A DNA stretch of 64,000 nt from Ignavibacteria bacterium (GTDB lineage Bacteria; Bacteroidota; Ignavibacteria; Kapaibacteriales; Kapaibacteriaceae). Location of the stretch: positions 806,001-870,000 of the forward strand of contig JADJIQ010000005.1 of NCBI GenBank assembly GCA_016707005.1. Reading direction: 5' to 3'. The position numbers and the translations under genes were made by a program. Positions 1 through 9,449 of this stretch are shown one piece after another. The first letter of the stretch is position 1. Every line of letters begins with the position of its first letter. The notes under the pieces were generated by a model that was not told the origin of the DNA, did no database searches, and saw only the letters and a list, made by a program, of their open reading frames with translations.

Positions 1-1096
1 ACCCATTGGCCGTTGGATTATCGATCTGTACCTGAACAACACCGTCTCTGTCAACCTCGTGAGCGATGGTGAAATTCGAACCATTACCCCATCCGATAAG
101 GACGTTCCCATTTTCAAGCTCCTGAACACTGCCCATGGTGGCGGCGTACAGGTCAGGTGTTGGTCTGAACTCCCAGACTCTCCGAACGGTCTTCGCATCT
201 TCATCGATATCAAGCTCGATAGCTCTCGACCGTTGCGGGGCGGGCTTTAGGTTGCCGTTGTCAAAGACAAGGAGTGTTCCAGAGCTTGTGCGCACCGCAG
301 AATGCTGGTGCGAGAAGCCTATGAAATTATCTGTGGTATCGTTGAGCCAGGTGAATTCATTGTGCTTCGATTTCGACCCGCCTAAACGCCACATGATATC
401 ACCGGTAACACCATTGATCTTGATGATCTCATCAAGGTGTCGACACGAGGCGAGGTAGTTCCCGTCTGTGTCCTTCCAGATCGAATTGATATGCAAGTAG
501 TCTACAAGTGCCTGTGTAAGCTCAACGCCATCAGCAGCATCCGTCACCGGAATGTGATCCTTGGAATGCCAGCTGAAGAGTGTACGGCCTTCAAAGGTCT
601 TTTCCTGGATGATGTTATACGTGACCTTGGCATCCACTCGTCCTCCCGGTACGATGCCGGAGAGGTCTACGATTCTATCTTCAAATCCAAGGACGAGGTA
701 CGACGTGTCAGTAAGGATCCGTGCCTCATGAAAGTCAGTAGTATAGGGGGCGTCTACCTTCATGGTATCGATCACGGCCCGGTTGATGTCACGCCGTATG
801 TAACACGCTACTCCCTGACCGGCCGTGAAATGGGTGATCCACTTCCCCTTGTATGGAGCAACGTTTGCGTGAGGACCGGAACGCGTCTTGAACATGTTCT
901 TGCCGGAATGGTCCATCATGGCAAATGAGTCCATGGCGTTGGGGGCCACAAAAAAGTACCCGGGAGAAGGGTTTTTAAGAACCGAGAGATTCATTTCCCT
1001 GAATGCGATCTGACCCAAACTCTCAACAGTAAAAGCAGAGAGAAAGACTGCAAACAGGCTGGTCACGACAATTGTCGATATTTGACGTCTACCCAT
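1..1096 (-). CDS. arylsulfotransferase (ASST)-like secreted protein, 3' part outside the window
   Basis: Read on the minus strand from ATG at 1096-1094, this frame stays open to the window edge (about 365 codons), so the C-terminus is missing. The N-terminus MGRRQIS followed by a hydrophobic stretch is a Sec signal peptide. The body carries the beta-propeller signatures of the bacterial ASST family: SPGYFFVAP, HINSIW, CRHLDEIIKI, GDIMWRLGG, QHSAVR, LVFDNGN and NGNVLIGWG. It aligns well by eye with the gene at 4812-8042, so it is a paralogue. A GGAG ribosome site lies just upstream of the start. Its start codon faces that of the divergent gene and the two overlap by 2 bases. Sulfotransfer chemistry is known for the family; the substrate here is unknown. 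Confidence 0.85.
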   Translation of the reverse strand, partial: MGRRQISTIVVTSLFAVFLSAFTVESLGQIAFREMNLSVLKNPSPGYFFVAPNAMDSFAMMDHSGKNMFKTRSGPHANVAPYKGKWITHFTAGQGVACYIRRDINRAVIDTMKVDAPYTTDFHEARILTDTSYLVLGFEDRIVDLSGIVPGGRVDAKVTYNIIQEKTFEGRTLFSWHSKDHIPVTDAADGVELTQALVDYLHINSIWKDTDGNYLASCRHLDEIIKINGVTGDIMWRLGGSKSKHNEFTWLNDTTDNFIGFSHQHSAVRTSSGTLLVFDNGNLKPAPQRSRAIELDIDEDAKTVRRVWEFRPTPDLYAATMGSVQELENGNVLIGWGNGSNFTIAHEVDRDGVVQVQIDNPTANG

Positions 1097-2693
1097 GAAA
1101 ATTCTCCGATTCATCACGTTTTCGCTGTGTTTTTGGGTGCTAGCGCACATCAGCGTAACAACTCTTTCAGCGGGTGTTTTGTTACAACCCGATGAACCGT
1201 ATGCGTTTACGCGTGTGGGTGTTAACACGTTTATTGGTGTGAACGTAATCTACGCTCAAGAAAAGACACTTCTTCTTGCCACCTTTGAGGATCTCTTCAG
1301 ATCCACAGATAAGGGGGCTACATGGAACACGGTTGCAGAGCCCCTTTCCTACCGACACGTAACATCGATCGATCCGCGTGGGGATACGGTGTTTGCAGGG
1401 ATGGCCAATGGGTCCACCTTCCGAACAACAAATCATGGGCTGGATTGGAAGTCATATTCTCGGGTAGCTAGAGACAGTGCCTCTGAGCCGACCAGCCTAC
1501 CCGGAATCCATGCAAAGGGGAACACCCACGTCTGGGTGGGGATCAAGGACAGCATTATGACCATAGAGTACTGGTATGGTGTATCGAGATCGATGTCCCG
1601 ACCGGAATTCTCCCTGGCTTCGGCCTGCGCTACGGTGGATAGTCTCGTCTTTATTGCTCTGAAACGCTACGGGATACTCAGGCTCAATACGAACAATGAT
1701 GTTGTTGACACCCTTCCGCTTGGACATTTGAATGGGGCGTTTTTCTCGGCTCTCGCCGTCCAGGATGGATTCTTGTATGCAGGTGTGAAGTTGGGGAGAG
1801 GGGGCTTGCATCGCCGTCCACTCTCAGGAACGTTGTTCGAGTCCGTGATCAACGACCGCGAATCTGGCATTATTGAGATCACCTGCCTGCAGCCTTCTGC
1901 TCGAGGCATGTATATCGGCACAAAGGAGAACGGAGTTCTTTTTGCGGGTCGTTCATCAAGGCTCATGCGATCGATCAGCGATGGAGTCTACCGCGGCATG
2001 GCACAGAACATCGTTGTTATAGATTCAACGGTGTTTGTTGCATGTAGACTTCGTGGTGTCTACGTCATGCACGGAGTTTCGGATGAGATCCGCCCCCTCC
2101 CAACCCCGATCCCCCAAAGTCCGGAGTACATTCTTGGCTCATTGGGAACATCGGTGGTTGTGGGATTTGCTGATGGGCGATTGTTGCGAAGTCCGGACAA
2201 AGGAAGGACGTGGGACTCTATCCCAAGTCCATTCAAACAAGCCCATCTCAATGCCCTTACAAGCAGAGGCAACACACTCTATGCCGCTACCTTGAATGGA
2301 GTTTGGTGTACGAGTGATACGGGGCGAACGTGGCGTCCGCTTGATCCTTCACTCAACAAAGAGAACGTGCAGAAGGTTGTGTTCCACGATAGCGTGATCG
2401 TCGTGATCGCTTCATCGAACGCATTCTTCCATTATCCTTCCGGAACAACGATCGCATTCGATCCGAAACTCACGCTGGATCATCTGCCGCGACTTGTAGA
2501 CGTGCTATTCTATAACAACAAGCTCTATGGTGTTGGCTATCCCGGACTCTATGCCAGCGACGACAACGGCAGGACGTGGACCGTGTACAAGATGCCTCCC
2601 AAGGTGATGGTTGTTCGAACTCTTGCCATCACAAACAATACGATGTACATCGCAACCGATATGGGGCAGATAATGTCATGCCCATTGCCATGA
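1095..2693 (+). CDS. secreted BNR/Asp-box repeat beta-propeller protein
   Basis: 532 residues with an N-terminal signal peptide (MKILRFITFS then a hydrophobic core). At least five Asp-box (BNR) motifs of the form S/T-x-D-x-G-x-T-W are visible: STDKGATW, TTNHGLDW, SPDKGRTW, TSDTGRTW, SDDNGRTW. These are typical of sialidase, sortilin and photosystem-stability-factor-like propellers. No catalytic residues identify a glycosidase, and no clear type IX sorting tail is seen, so it is best described as an exported propeller of unknown ligand. Its stop overlaps the next start (ATGA at 2690-2693), which suggests translational coupling with the TonB receptor. The start has no obvious Shine-Dalgarno sequence. 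Confidence 0.85.
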   Translation: MKILRFITFSLCFWVLAHISVTTLSAGVLLQPDEPYAFTRVGVNTFIGVNVIYAQEKTLLLATFEDLFRSTDKGATWNTVAEPLSYRHVTSIDPRGDTVFAGMANGSTFRTTNHGLDWKSYSRVARDSASEPTSLPGIHAKGNTHVWVGIKDSIMTIEYWYGVSRSMSRPEFSLASACATVDSLVFIALKRYGILRLNTNNDVVDTLPLGHLNGAFFSALAVQDGFLYAGVKLGRGGLHRRPLSGTLFESVINDRESGIIEITCLQPSARGMYIGTKENGVLFAGRSSRLMRSISDGVYRGMAQNIVVIDSTVFVACRLRGVYVMHGVSDEIRPLPTPIPQSPEYILGSLGTSVVVGFADGRLLRSPDKGRTWDSIPSPFKQAHLNALTSRGNTLYAATLNGVWCTSDTGRTWRPLDPSLNKENVQKVVFHDSVIVVIASSNAFFHYPSGTTIAFDPKLTLDHLPRLVDVLFYNNKLYGVGYPGLYASDDNGRTWTVYKMPPKVMVVRTLAITNNTMYIATDMGQIMSCPLP

Positions 2694-4846
2694 GCTTTCT
2701 TCCTGCTACCGTCGTCATTTTCCTTGTCATGTGTCTGTCCGCTTCGGCTCAAAAAAAGCAAGACACAACCGTCTACACAAAACCTGAAGTGGTTGTAAGC
2801 GCGGTGCGTGCAGAGGAGAACATTCTCGAGATCCCGCTGGCGATCACCGTAGTTCCGGAAATGGTACTGCAGACCCAACGCGGTTATGGCGTGGACGGAC
2901 TGCTCACTCTTGTTCCAGGAGTGATAGGTCAGTCGAGAACCGGAGGTATGGACTCGCGGATCCAGATCCGCGGCTTCGGCGCACGTGGAGCCGGACAACG
3001 GTCCAATGCAGGCACGTCGCGAGGAATTCGGTTCTATACTGATGGTATTCCAGAGACAGAGCCAGATGGCCGGACCTCGTTCGACCTGATCAATACGGTT
3101 CATGCATCGCGCGTGGAGGTCATTCGTTCAAATGCATCAACGCTGTGGGGTAATGCCTCCGGTGGTATCGTCTCGGTAAGCACAGTACCAACAACACGTA
3201 ACGCCTTCACAGACCTTAGCCTATCGGTCGGAAGCTTTGGCTTTCTCCGGCAATCGCTCCTTGCCAACACTCCGATGGGTGACGGCCAGGCATATGCATC
3301 GATCACGAACACAGCTATGGACGGATGGCGCCAGAACTCGAGCGGATCGCAAACACTTGGAACGATAGGCATCATTCTCAAGCCGGCACCGCGAACGAAC
3401 GTCAATGTCTTCTTGACGGCCGCAACGAATGAGTATCAGATCCCAGGTCCGCTTACCCGTGATCAGTGGCTCGGCGATCCGCAACAAGCTCAGGGTGACT
3501 CAACGATCTACGACCCAACGTTTGTGGAACGTGATGAGCGTAGGGACAACAACCTCGTTCGCATCGGCACCACCGTTGATCACAACTTCGATCTTGAGAA
3601 CGGGATCTCAGCAACAGCCTTCGTGCAGAGCAAGAAACTCGCTCGCTCAGAACGGAACACCTGGCGCGATTTCAATCGATATCACATCGGTGGTAATGCC
3701 ATCTACCGTAACACGCAGTTCTTGAGTACTGAGTCGCAGAACAAGGTATTGGCTGGGGCCGACGTTCAGTACCAAGATGGATCCATTCTCTTCTACAACC
3801 TTGATCCCACAACAAAGAGTCGGGGAACCACACTGCGTCAGAACAAACGCGAAGGTGCAATGAACCTAGGTGGTTTTCTTCAGGATGAGTTCATCGCTGG
3901 TCCATTCAGTGTAGTGGCCGGACTTCGGTACGACGCTATCACCTACCTCGCTCAAGACTTCATCGAACCTACTGCGGATACAACGGCTACATACTCAAGA
4001 CTCATTCCCAAGATCGGACTCACGTATCGGCTGGAGCCCCTTGCAAACTTCTACGCAAGTTTTGGAGGGGGCGTTGAAGTACCGGCAGGCAACGAAACAG
4101 ACCCGCCCAATGTGATCGGCTCTACGGTGCCCACAAAGGCACTGAACCCATTACTTTCTCCGATCGTGAGCACAACGTATGAAGTTGGGATCAAGGGCAT
4201 TCAGGATATGGACGAAGGATTCTTGCGTGCCTTCCAGTATGACATTGCCGCGTATTACATCAATGTTGAGAACGACATCGTCCCGTACAATAGTGGTTCG
4301 TTCTACACAACCGTTGGACAAAGCAAACGAATGGGTGTTGAGCTCGGCGCTGTTGCTGTGAGCGATGTAGGATTCACCCTGGCTACAAGCCTCACCTATA
4401 TGTCCACGGAGTACGTAGACTATACCGTAGACTCCGGATACATTGACACGAGTTTGGCGGGAAGCACTGTGAGCTACAGCGGAAATGAGCAATCCGGTAT
4501 ACCGGCATTCAACGCCACAGTGCGACTACGATATGACGTCCCGTCCATTCCGGGTCTCTACGGAGAGGTTGAAAGTAGAACGATGAGTTCATACTTCGCA
4601 GATGATGCCAACACCATCACCGTTGATGGGTGGACCACTATTTCGGCTGCGATCGGGGCAAGCATTACCATCGTGAGAGACAGAATCACGTTGAACCTAC
4701 TTGGCAGGGTGGACAATCTCACCGATTCAACCTACATGGCTTCAGCATGGATCAATCCGGACCGCACAGCGGGAGGAACGCCCTACATCGAATCCGGATT
4801 GCCTCGGAACTTCACCGGTACCCTTGGAATACGGTATACACCGTAA
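2690..4846 (+). CDS. TonB-dependent outer-membrane receptor
   Basis: About 718 residues from the ATG at 2690, which overlaps the stop of the upstream propeller gene; an in-frame ATG at 2678 is an alternative. The signal peptide is MSFLPATVVIFLVMCLSASA. The plug domain follows: EVVVSAVR, ITVVPEMV, LLTLVPGV, RIQIRGFG, DGIP, ASRVEVIRS, WGNASGGIVSV. The remainder is a long 22-strand-type barrel ending NFTGTLGIRYTP. The family imports ferric-siderophores, cobalamin, copper or sugars using TonB energy; the general look is FecA-like, but the ligand cannot be read from the sequence. The 3' end overlaps the convergent ASST gene by 35 bp. Confidence 0.92.
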   Translation: MSFLPATVVIFLVMCLSASAQKKQDTTVYTKPEVVVSAVRAEENILEIPLAITVVPEMVLQTQRGYGVDGLLTLVPGVIGQSRTGGMDSRIQIRGFGARGAGQRSNAGTSRGIRFYTDGIPETEPDGRTSFDLINTVHASRVEVIRSNASTLWGNASGGIVSVSTVPTTRNAFTDLSLSVGSFGFLRQSLLANTPMGDGQAYASITNTAMDGWRQNSSGSQTLGTIGIILKPAPRTNVNVFLTAATNEYQIPGPLTRDQWLGDPQQAQGDSTIYDPTFVERDERRDNNLVRIGTTVDHNFDLENGISATAFVQSKKLARSERNTWRDFNRYHIGGNAIYRNTQFLSTESQNKVLAGADVQYQDGSILFYNLDPTTKSRGTTLRQNKREGAMNLGGFLQDEFIAGPFSVVAGLRYDAITYLAQDFIEPTADTTATYSRLIPKIGLTYRLEPLANFYASFGGGVEVPAGNETDPPNVIGSTVPTKALNPLLSPIVSTTYEVGIKGIQDMDEGFLRAFQYDIAAYYINVENDIVPYNSGSFYTTVGQSKRMGVELGAVAVSDVGFTLATSLTYMSTEYVDYTVDSGYIDTSLAGSTVSYSGNEQSGIPAFNATVRLRYDVPSIPGLYGEVESRTMSSYFADDANTITVDGWTTISAAIGASITIVRDRITLNLLGRVDNLTDSTYMASAWINPDRTAGGTPYIESGLPRNFTGTLGIRYTP

Positions 4847-7800
4847 CCGGCCTGTCCGGGTCATTCGTGCGAAGACGTACCACATACACCCCTGGGTCGA
4901 ACGTTGTCTCGATCCGGGGGTCTATTGTTCCACCAGGCCACTCGTGCGTGAGAACTCGCTTTCCTTGGATGGAGTAGACATCAACAGACTGAACAGAAAC
5001 GAGTTCGTTCATCTGCGCCACCACAAGTTCGTTGCCCACAAGTGAGACCGTGATCGCAAGATCGTACTGATCTGCATCTATTCCGGTTGTAGCATCAACC
5101 GTTGTGAATCGTCCGATTGCACCATCCACCGATGAACCGGAACTGATTCGCCCCCTAACCCGCCAATAGTAGGTTGTTGCTGGAGTGAGACCAGTGTACT
5201 GACAGTATCCGTTGTTGGAGACAAACGTGAGTGGATCAGTGAACGTCATACTCGTATCTACAGAAACAGTGTACATGGAATACTTCGTAGACGAGGTGTA
5301 CTGGAAGATGCCGGACAAAGGCACATCTGTGCTTCCAACAACAGGGACAACAGGTGTTAGACCATCGGTGCCTCGTGCCTTGGTCGTGAACATTGAGGTG
5401 TCAGACCACGAACTGACAGAACCGACAGCGCGGGCTATAACACGCCATCCATAGACCTTGCCGGGCTTCAATTGTGGTGCAGTCCACGATGTCGACGTTA
5501 GATCGTACACCGTAGTATCTGAAGAAGAGAATGAGCTTTGTGAAGTGAGTTGAACGTCGTAGTGTGTGGCATTCACAACCGGTTCCCAAGAGAACCGCAC
5601 GTCGATCGTATCCACGTTGTTCGTTGAACGTGGTCCAATTACGATCGGTGCTTGCAGTTTGATCGATGAAGTTGTGATGAAGAACTGAGGACTAGCCTGC
5701 TCTCCTCTTCCGTAGCGCCCCACGGCATAACACGTCCACTCATATCGTGTGCCGGCCTGCAATGCCGCTACTACCATAGATCCTTTGATCGTGGAATCAC
5801 GGACCACCACAACCCCGTCATTTGCACGGATGACAGTGAAGACGTACCTGATCGCGGTGGCAACAGGCAACCATCTGAACGTCACATTCACGGTTTCGAC
5901 ATCTACAGCATCGGGTTCCGGCTTCTGTAGTTCTGGTGCTGCGAGTGCCGTGATGAACTTTTCGGTCTTGCTTGCAGCTCCAGTGATCGTTCCCTTTGTG
6001 GCAGCAACTGTCCACGTGTAGGATGTGTTTGATAGGAGGGCTACACTGGGAACAAACGATGAACCGACAACTGTGGTATCTAATACCTTCTCAGCCACTT
6101 CCGTTCGTTCGACTCGTATGCGATACCCATCAGCGCCCTCTACTGTATTCCATGAGAACGGAGTGGATCGAAGTACCGCAATTGTGTCCTTGGCGATCAT
6201 TGGAGAGAGGATCTTTGGTACAAGCATCTTTGTGGTGAATCTGAACACGCTCGACCAAGGCCCGTAGCCTGTGGTTGTTCTGGCTCGTATGCGCCAATAG
6301 TAGGTGGTGCCCCTTGCCAACTTCGCGATCGTAGTATCAAGGCGGAAGGTATTCGCTCGAAGGTGGACAACGTTGAAATTGTTGTTCTTCGATACTTCCA
6401 GCATGTATTCGCCTGAACCCACTGCAGCGGTCCACGTGAGGGTCTGAACAGTATCAACTTCAACTACACCATCCAATGGAGTTACGAGTAACGGGGGGAA
6501 GCACTCCTTGTATGCAAGCATATACTCCCCACTGAGCAGCTCCGCTGTGGTAAGTTGCTTTGTAGCAGCAGAGTACGTCGCATTGATCTGTGTAAAGCCG
6601 CCAACACCCTCCACGGGTCGATGGTAGAGTTTGATCATATTCGGATACTCAACGAGCGAGATGGAGCCGAGGTCGAGGCTAAGAGTACCACCCACGCGGT
6701 TCAGATGCTTAAATCGAACCGTCCATCGCATCGGGATAACTCCGCATGCAGCGCCTTCGCCATGTGCGATGAGATGGGGCTCATAGGAGTGTCGTTCAAC
6801 AACAACTGATGTCGGTGCATCCACCCGTGTGATGTTGGCCGACACGTACGTTGTGGAATCGTTTCGCGTGAAGGATATGTTACCAGGGGCGGTAATTCTC
6901 CTGAAGACACCCGTCATATACAGTTCACACTTCAGAACACGGTAGGCGGAGAAGTTCGCCTCTTCGTTGTTGGTGATCTGTGCTTGGACCACCCCGTCCC
7001 TATCCACTTCGTGGGCAACAACATTGGTGGAACCGGAACCATATCCAATGAGCACGTTACCATTTTCGAGCTCTTGCACATTGCCCATGTTGTTTGCGTA
7101 CATGGGAGGAGAAGGCTTGTATTCCCAGACACGGGTTGCGGTCTTGGCAACTTCGTCGAGTTGATACTCCACTGCTCTAGACTCAGCCGTTGGTTTCGTG
7201 TTGCCATTATCAAACAAGAGCAACGTACCATCTGCCGTTTCGGCAGCACTGTGCTGAAACGAGAAACCTACATAGCCATCTTTCGTGTCATTCAAGAACG
7301 TGAACTGATTGTTCTTTGAATCGGAGCCACCGAGTCGCCACATGATCTCTCCTGTGGCGCGATTGACCTTTATAACCTCGCTCAGGTGTCGGCACGAGAG
7401 AAGCAGATTGCCATCGCTCGCTATTGCGATGGAGTTGATGTGAATGTAGTCGATCGCACTGGCGGTAAGATCGATAGTTTCAGATGCGTCGGTTACCGGG
7501 ATGTGTTCAATGGAACGCCACAGAAATAGTGTATTGCCGGAGAAGGTTCGTTCTTCGATCACAGCCGAGACCACTTGCACATCGCGACGTCCGCCAGGTA
7601 CCGTACTGGAGAGGTCTAGTATCACGATCTCTCGTCCGAGGACATAGTATGAGGAGTCCGAGACGATCCGTATCTCATGAAAGTCCGACACATAGGGGGG
7701 GGAAGATCTCAACGTATCAATGAACTCTAGATCGATGTTCCGACGAATGTACATCGTCTGACCAACTTCTGACGTGAAGTAGGTGATCCACTTGTTCTTG

Positions 7801-8042
7801 TAAGCAGAAAGATTCGATCGGGTTTCAAGCGGCGCCCGATACATATACCGGCCGGCGTTATCGAGTATGGCAAACGAGTCACTGCACGCTTCGCCGATCA
7901 GGTAATACCCCGGAGAGGTTTGGCCCGTGACGTTAACCCCAAGCGCATGAAAATCTTCATCTTGGGCAGTAGCCTTCGAGAAGGACATCACTGCCATTGC
8001 GCCGAACGTAATGAGCATCGTCAGCACTGCTGATCGAAACAT
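4812..8042 (-). CDS. secreted ASST-like protein with fibronectin III-type repeats and type IX sorting tail
   Basis: 1076 residues from ATG at 8042 (MFRSAVLTML), chosen because a signal peptide begins there; the open frame upstream lacks one. Residues about 30-430 are an arylsulfotransferase-type propeller (SPGYYLIGEA, HINSIAIAS, CRHLSEVIKV, GEIMWRLGG, QHSAAETADG, LLLFDNGN, NGNVLIGYG). About five fibronectin III-like modules follow, recognised by repeated TTYYWRIRARTT-like and YGWRVIARAV-like strands. The last 75 or so residues (VDVYSIQGKRVL, FDPGVYVVRL) form a Por secretion C-terminal domain. The product is therefore probably exported and surface-anchored or released by the type IX system. 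It ends inside the convergent TonB gene. Substrate unknown. Confidence 0.88.
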   Translation of the reverse strand: MFRSAVLTMLITFGAMAVMSFSKATAQDEDFHALGVNVTGQTSPGYYLIGEACSDSFAILDNAGRYMYRAPLETRSNLSAYKNKWITYFTSEVGQTMYIRRNIDLEFIDTLRSSPPYVSDFHEIRIVSDSSYYVLGREIVILDLSSTVPGGRRDVQVVSAVIEERTFSGNTLFLWRSIEHIPVTDASETIDLTASAIDYIHINSIAIASDGNLLLSCRHLSEVIKVNRATGEIMWRLGGSDSKNNQFTFLNDTKDGYVGFSFQHSAAETADGTLLLFDNGNTKPTAESRAVEYQLDEVAKTATRVWEYKPSPPMYANNMGNVQELENGNVLIGYGSGSTNVVAHEVDRDGVVQAQITNNEEANFSAYRVLKCELYMTGVFRRITAPGNISFTRNDSTTYVSANITRVDAPTSVVVERHSYEPHLIAHGEGAACGVIPMRWTVRFKHLNRVGGTLSLDLGSISLVEYPNMIKLYHRPVEGVGGFTQINATYSAATKQLTTAELLSGEYMLAYKECFPPLLVTPLDGVVEVDTVQTLTWTAAVGSGEYMLEVSKNNNFNVVHLRANTFRLDTTIAKLARGTTYYWRIRARTTTGYGPWSSVFRFTTKMLVPKILSPMIAKDTIAVLRSTPFSWNTVEGADGYRIRVERTEVAEKVLDTTVVGSSFVPSVALLSNTSYTWTVAATKGTITGAASKTEKFITALAAPELQKPEPDAVDVETVNVTFRWLPVATAIRYVFTVIRANDGVVVVRDSTIKGSMVVAALQAGTRYEWTCYAVGRYGRGEQASPQFFITTSSIKLQAPIVIGPRSTNNVDTIDVRFSWEPVVNATHYDVQLTSQSSFSSSDTTVYDLTSTSWTAPQLKPGKVYGWRVIARAVGSVSSWSDTSMFTTKARGTDGLTPVVPVVGSTDVPLSGIFQYTSSTKYSMYTVSVDTSMTFTDPLTFVSNNGYCQYTGLTPATTYYWRVRGRISSGSSVDGAIGRFTTVDATTGIDADQYDLAITVSLVGNELVVAQMNELVSVQSVDVYSIQGKRVLTHEWPGGTIDPRIETTFDPGVYVVRLRTNDPDRPVTVYTVFQGYR

Positions 8043-8118
8043 GTGAACCCTGTGGTGAGCAACCCTCCACGATACATAACAACGATCCGGTCGTGGGGTT
8101 ACATCAATATCCCGAGTT

Positions 8119-9441
8119 TCATCGCAAAAGCGGATTATCAGAGCGTAAGAATGAACCGGTGCGTAACACATCCAAAACATGATGATATCCAAGCTTTCGT
8201 CCGCGCAGGAAGCCAAGCCATGCCATGTCTGCGAACCGACCGTTCTCAATGAGATCGAAAAGCCACTCTGAGGCATACTCAGGCTTTTCCTGACGCATCC
8301 CGGCACCGATCTCCAGGAGCCACTTGCGATTGAACTTCTCCTGCGACCCGATGGTCGGCGTCATGATGATCGGCAACCCAAGACCCGCATAGAACGAGAG
8401 TTCGCTCGGCTTGGTCCAAAGAATATCTGTGGATCGGATAGCGGAATTGAATGCGGTGAAATATTCATCAAGCGTTTCACCGTAGATCACAGACACGCGA
8501 GCATTGGGCCCTACGATATCGTGCTTCTGTTGATCAAACCAACTTTTAACCTCACTGCGCGTGCCGGCCACAAGGTTTAGCTGCATGGAACCGTTCTGCA
8601 ATCGATCCTTGAATGTGCGCAGTAACGATGCGCCGATCTCCTTCAGGGCACCGGCACCGCCTACGGCATAGGTGATGGTCAATACTCTATCGGCAGGTAT
8701 TGGGTGCGATGTGTCCGGACCCAAGAAGTGTTCAACATTCTTGCCGTGCAGTGTATGAAAGCGACCATTCGGATCTAAGACCTTTAATCGTACTGAAAGG
8801 TCGTTCTTCAACGTTGGTAGATCGCGTCCGCCAAGCAATGAATCATCAAGCGGGAAGCCAGTGAGGAAGATCCGATCCTCCGAAACTCCGTACGACTTCA
8901 ACCGTTGTGCCGCCTTTCCGCAGGGGGCAAAGTAGTTGATCGATGATTCCCACGGATCCTTTGCCACCCATACTCTGTTCAGATCTGCATCGCAGATAAT
9001 GCAATAGATCGGCTCGTGTCCGGCCTTATCGGCTACCAACGCCGGTACATAAAACGATGTGAGAAGGGGCTGACGTTTCCCCTCTATGATCCGAGCGATA
9101 CCAGCCCCTAGCCCCTTTTTCAATTGTTTATCCAGCATCTCCACTTGATACGTGATGTGTGAGAGATTGCGGATGGGGTAGAGCGATGGGATGTGCAGGA
9201 GCGAATCGAGCATGCCAAACAGTTGCTTTCCAACGAGAGGAACACCCTTGGCGCGCGAGAACACTTCATACAAACGAAGGTACCTACGCCACAGCCTTCT
9301 CTCTGATTCAGCGGCCAGTTCATTGTCACCAGCCGGGATCACTCCGCCGTCAGCAAGGCCACGAAACGGAAAGGCCGCACGCATGTGACCATAGCCCATG
9401 TCTGCAGAGACTACCCAGATCTTATCAAGAGATTCGTTCAT
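8119..9441 (-). CDS. glycosyltransferase of the GT28/processive diacylglycerol or MurG-like fold
   Basis: 440 residues, cytoplasmic, no signal peptide. The N-terminus has the nucleotide-sugar transferase start WVVSADMGYGHMRAAFPF, like monogalactosyl-diacylglycerol synthase and MurG-type GT-B enzymes. The C-terminal half holds the donor-site region LTITYAVGGAGALKEIG and TKPSELSFYAGLGLPIIMTPTIGSQEKFN. It follows mraY by 8 bp in a cell-wall operon, exactly where a MurG-like step would be expected. However, it is longer than MurG and lacks the usual MurG N-terminal GGTGGH, so a glycolipid synthase is equally possible. Acceptor unknown. Confidence 0.75.
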   Translation of the reverse strand: MNESLDKIWVVSADMGYGHMRAAFPFRGLADGGVIPAGDNELAAESERRLWRRYLRLYEVFSRAKGVPLVGKQLFGMLDSLLHIPSLYPIRNLSHITYQVEMLDKQLKKGLGAGIARIIEGKRQPLLTSFYVPALVADKAGHEPIYCIICDADLNRVWVAKDPWESSINYFAPCGKAAQRLKSYGVSEDRIFLTGFPLDDSLLGGRDLPTLKNDLSVRLKVLDPNGRFHTLHGKNVEHFLGPDTSHPIPADRVLTITYAVGGAGALKEIGASLLRTFKDRLQNGSMQLNLVAGTRSEVKSWFDQQKHDIVGPNARVSVIYGETLDEYFTAFNSAIRSTDILWTKPSELSFYAGLGLPIIMTPTIGSQEKFNRKWLLEIGAGMRQEKPEYASEWLFDLIENGRFADMAWLGFLRGRKLGYHHVLDVLRTGSFLRSDNPLLR

Positions 9442-9449
9442 GGATCCTG

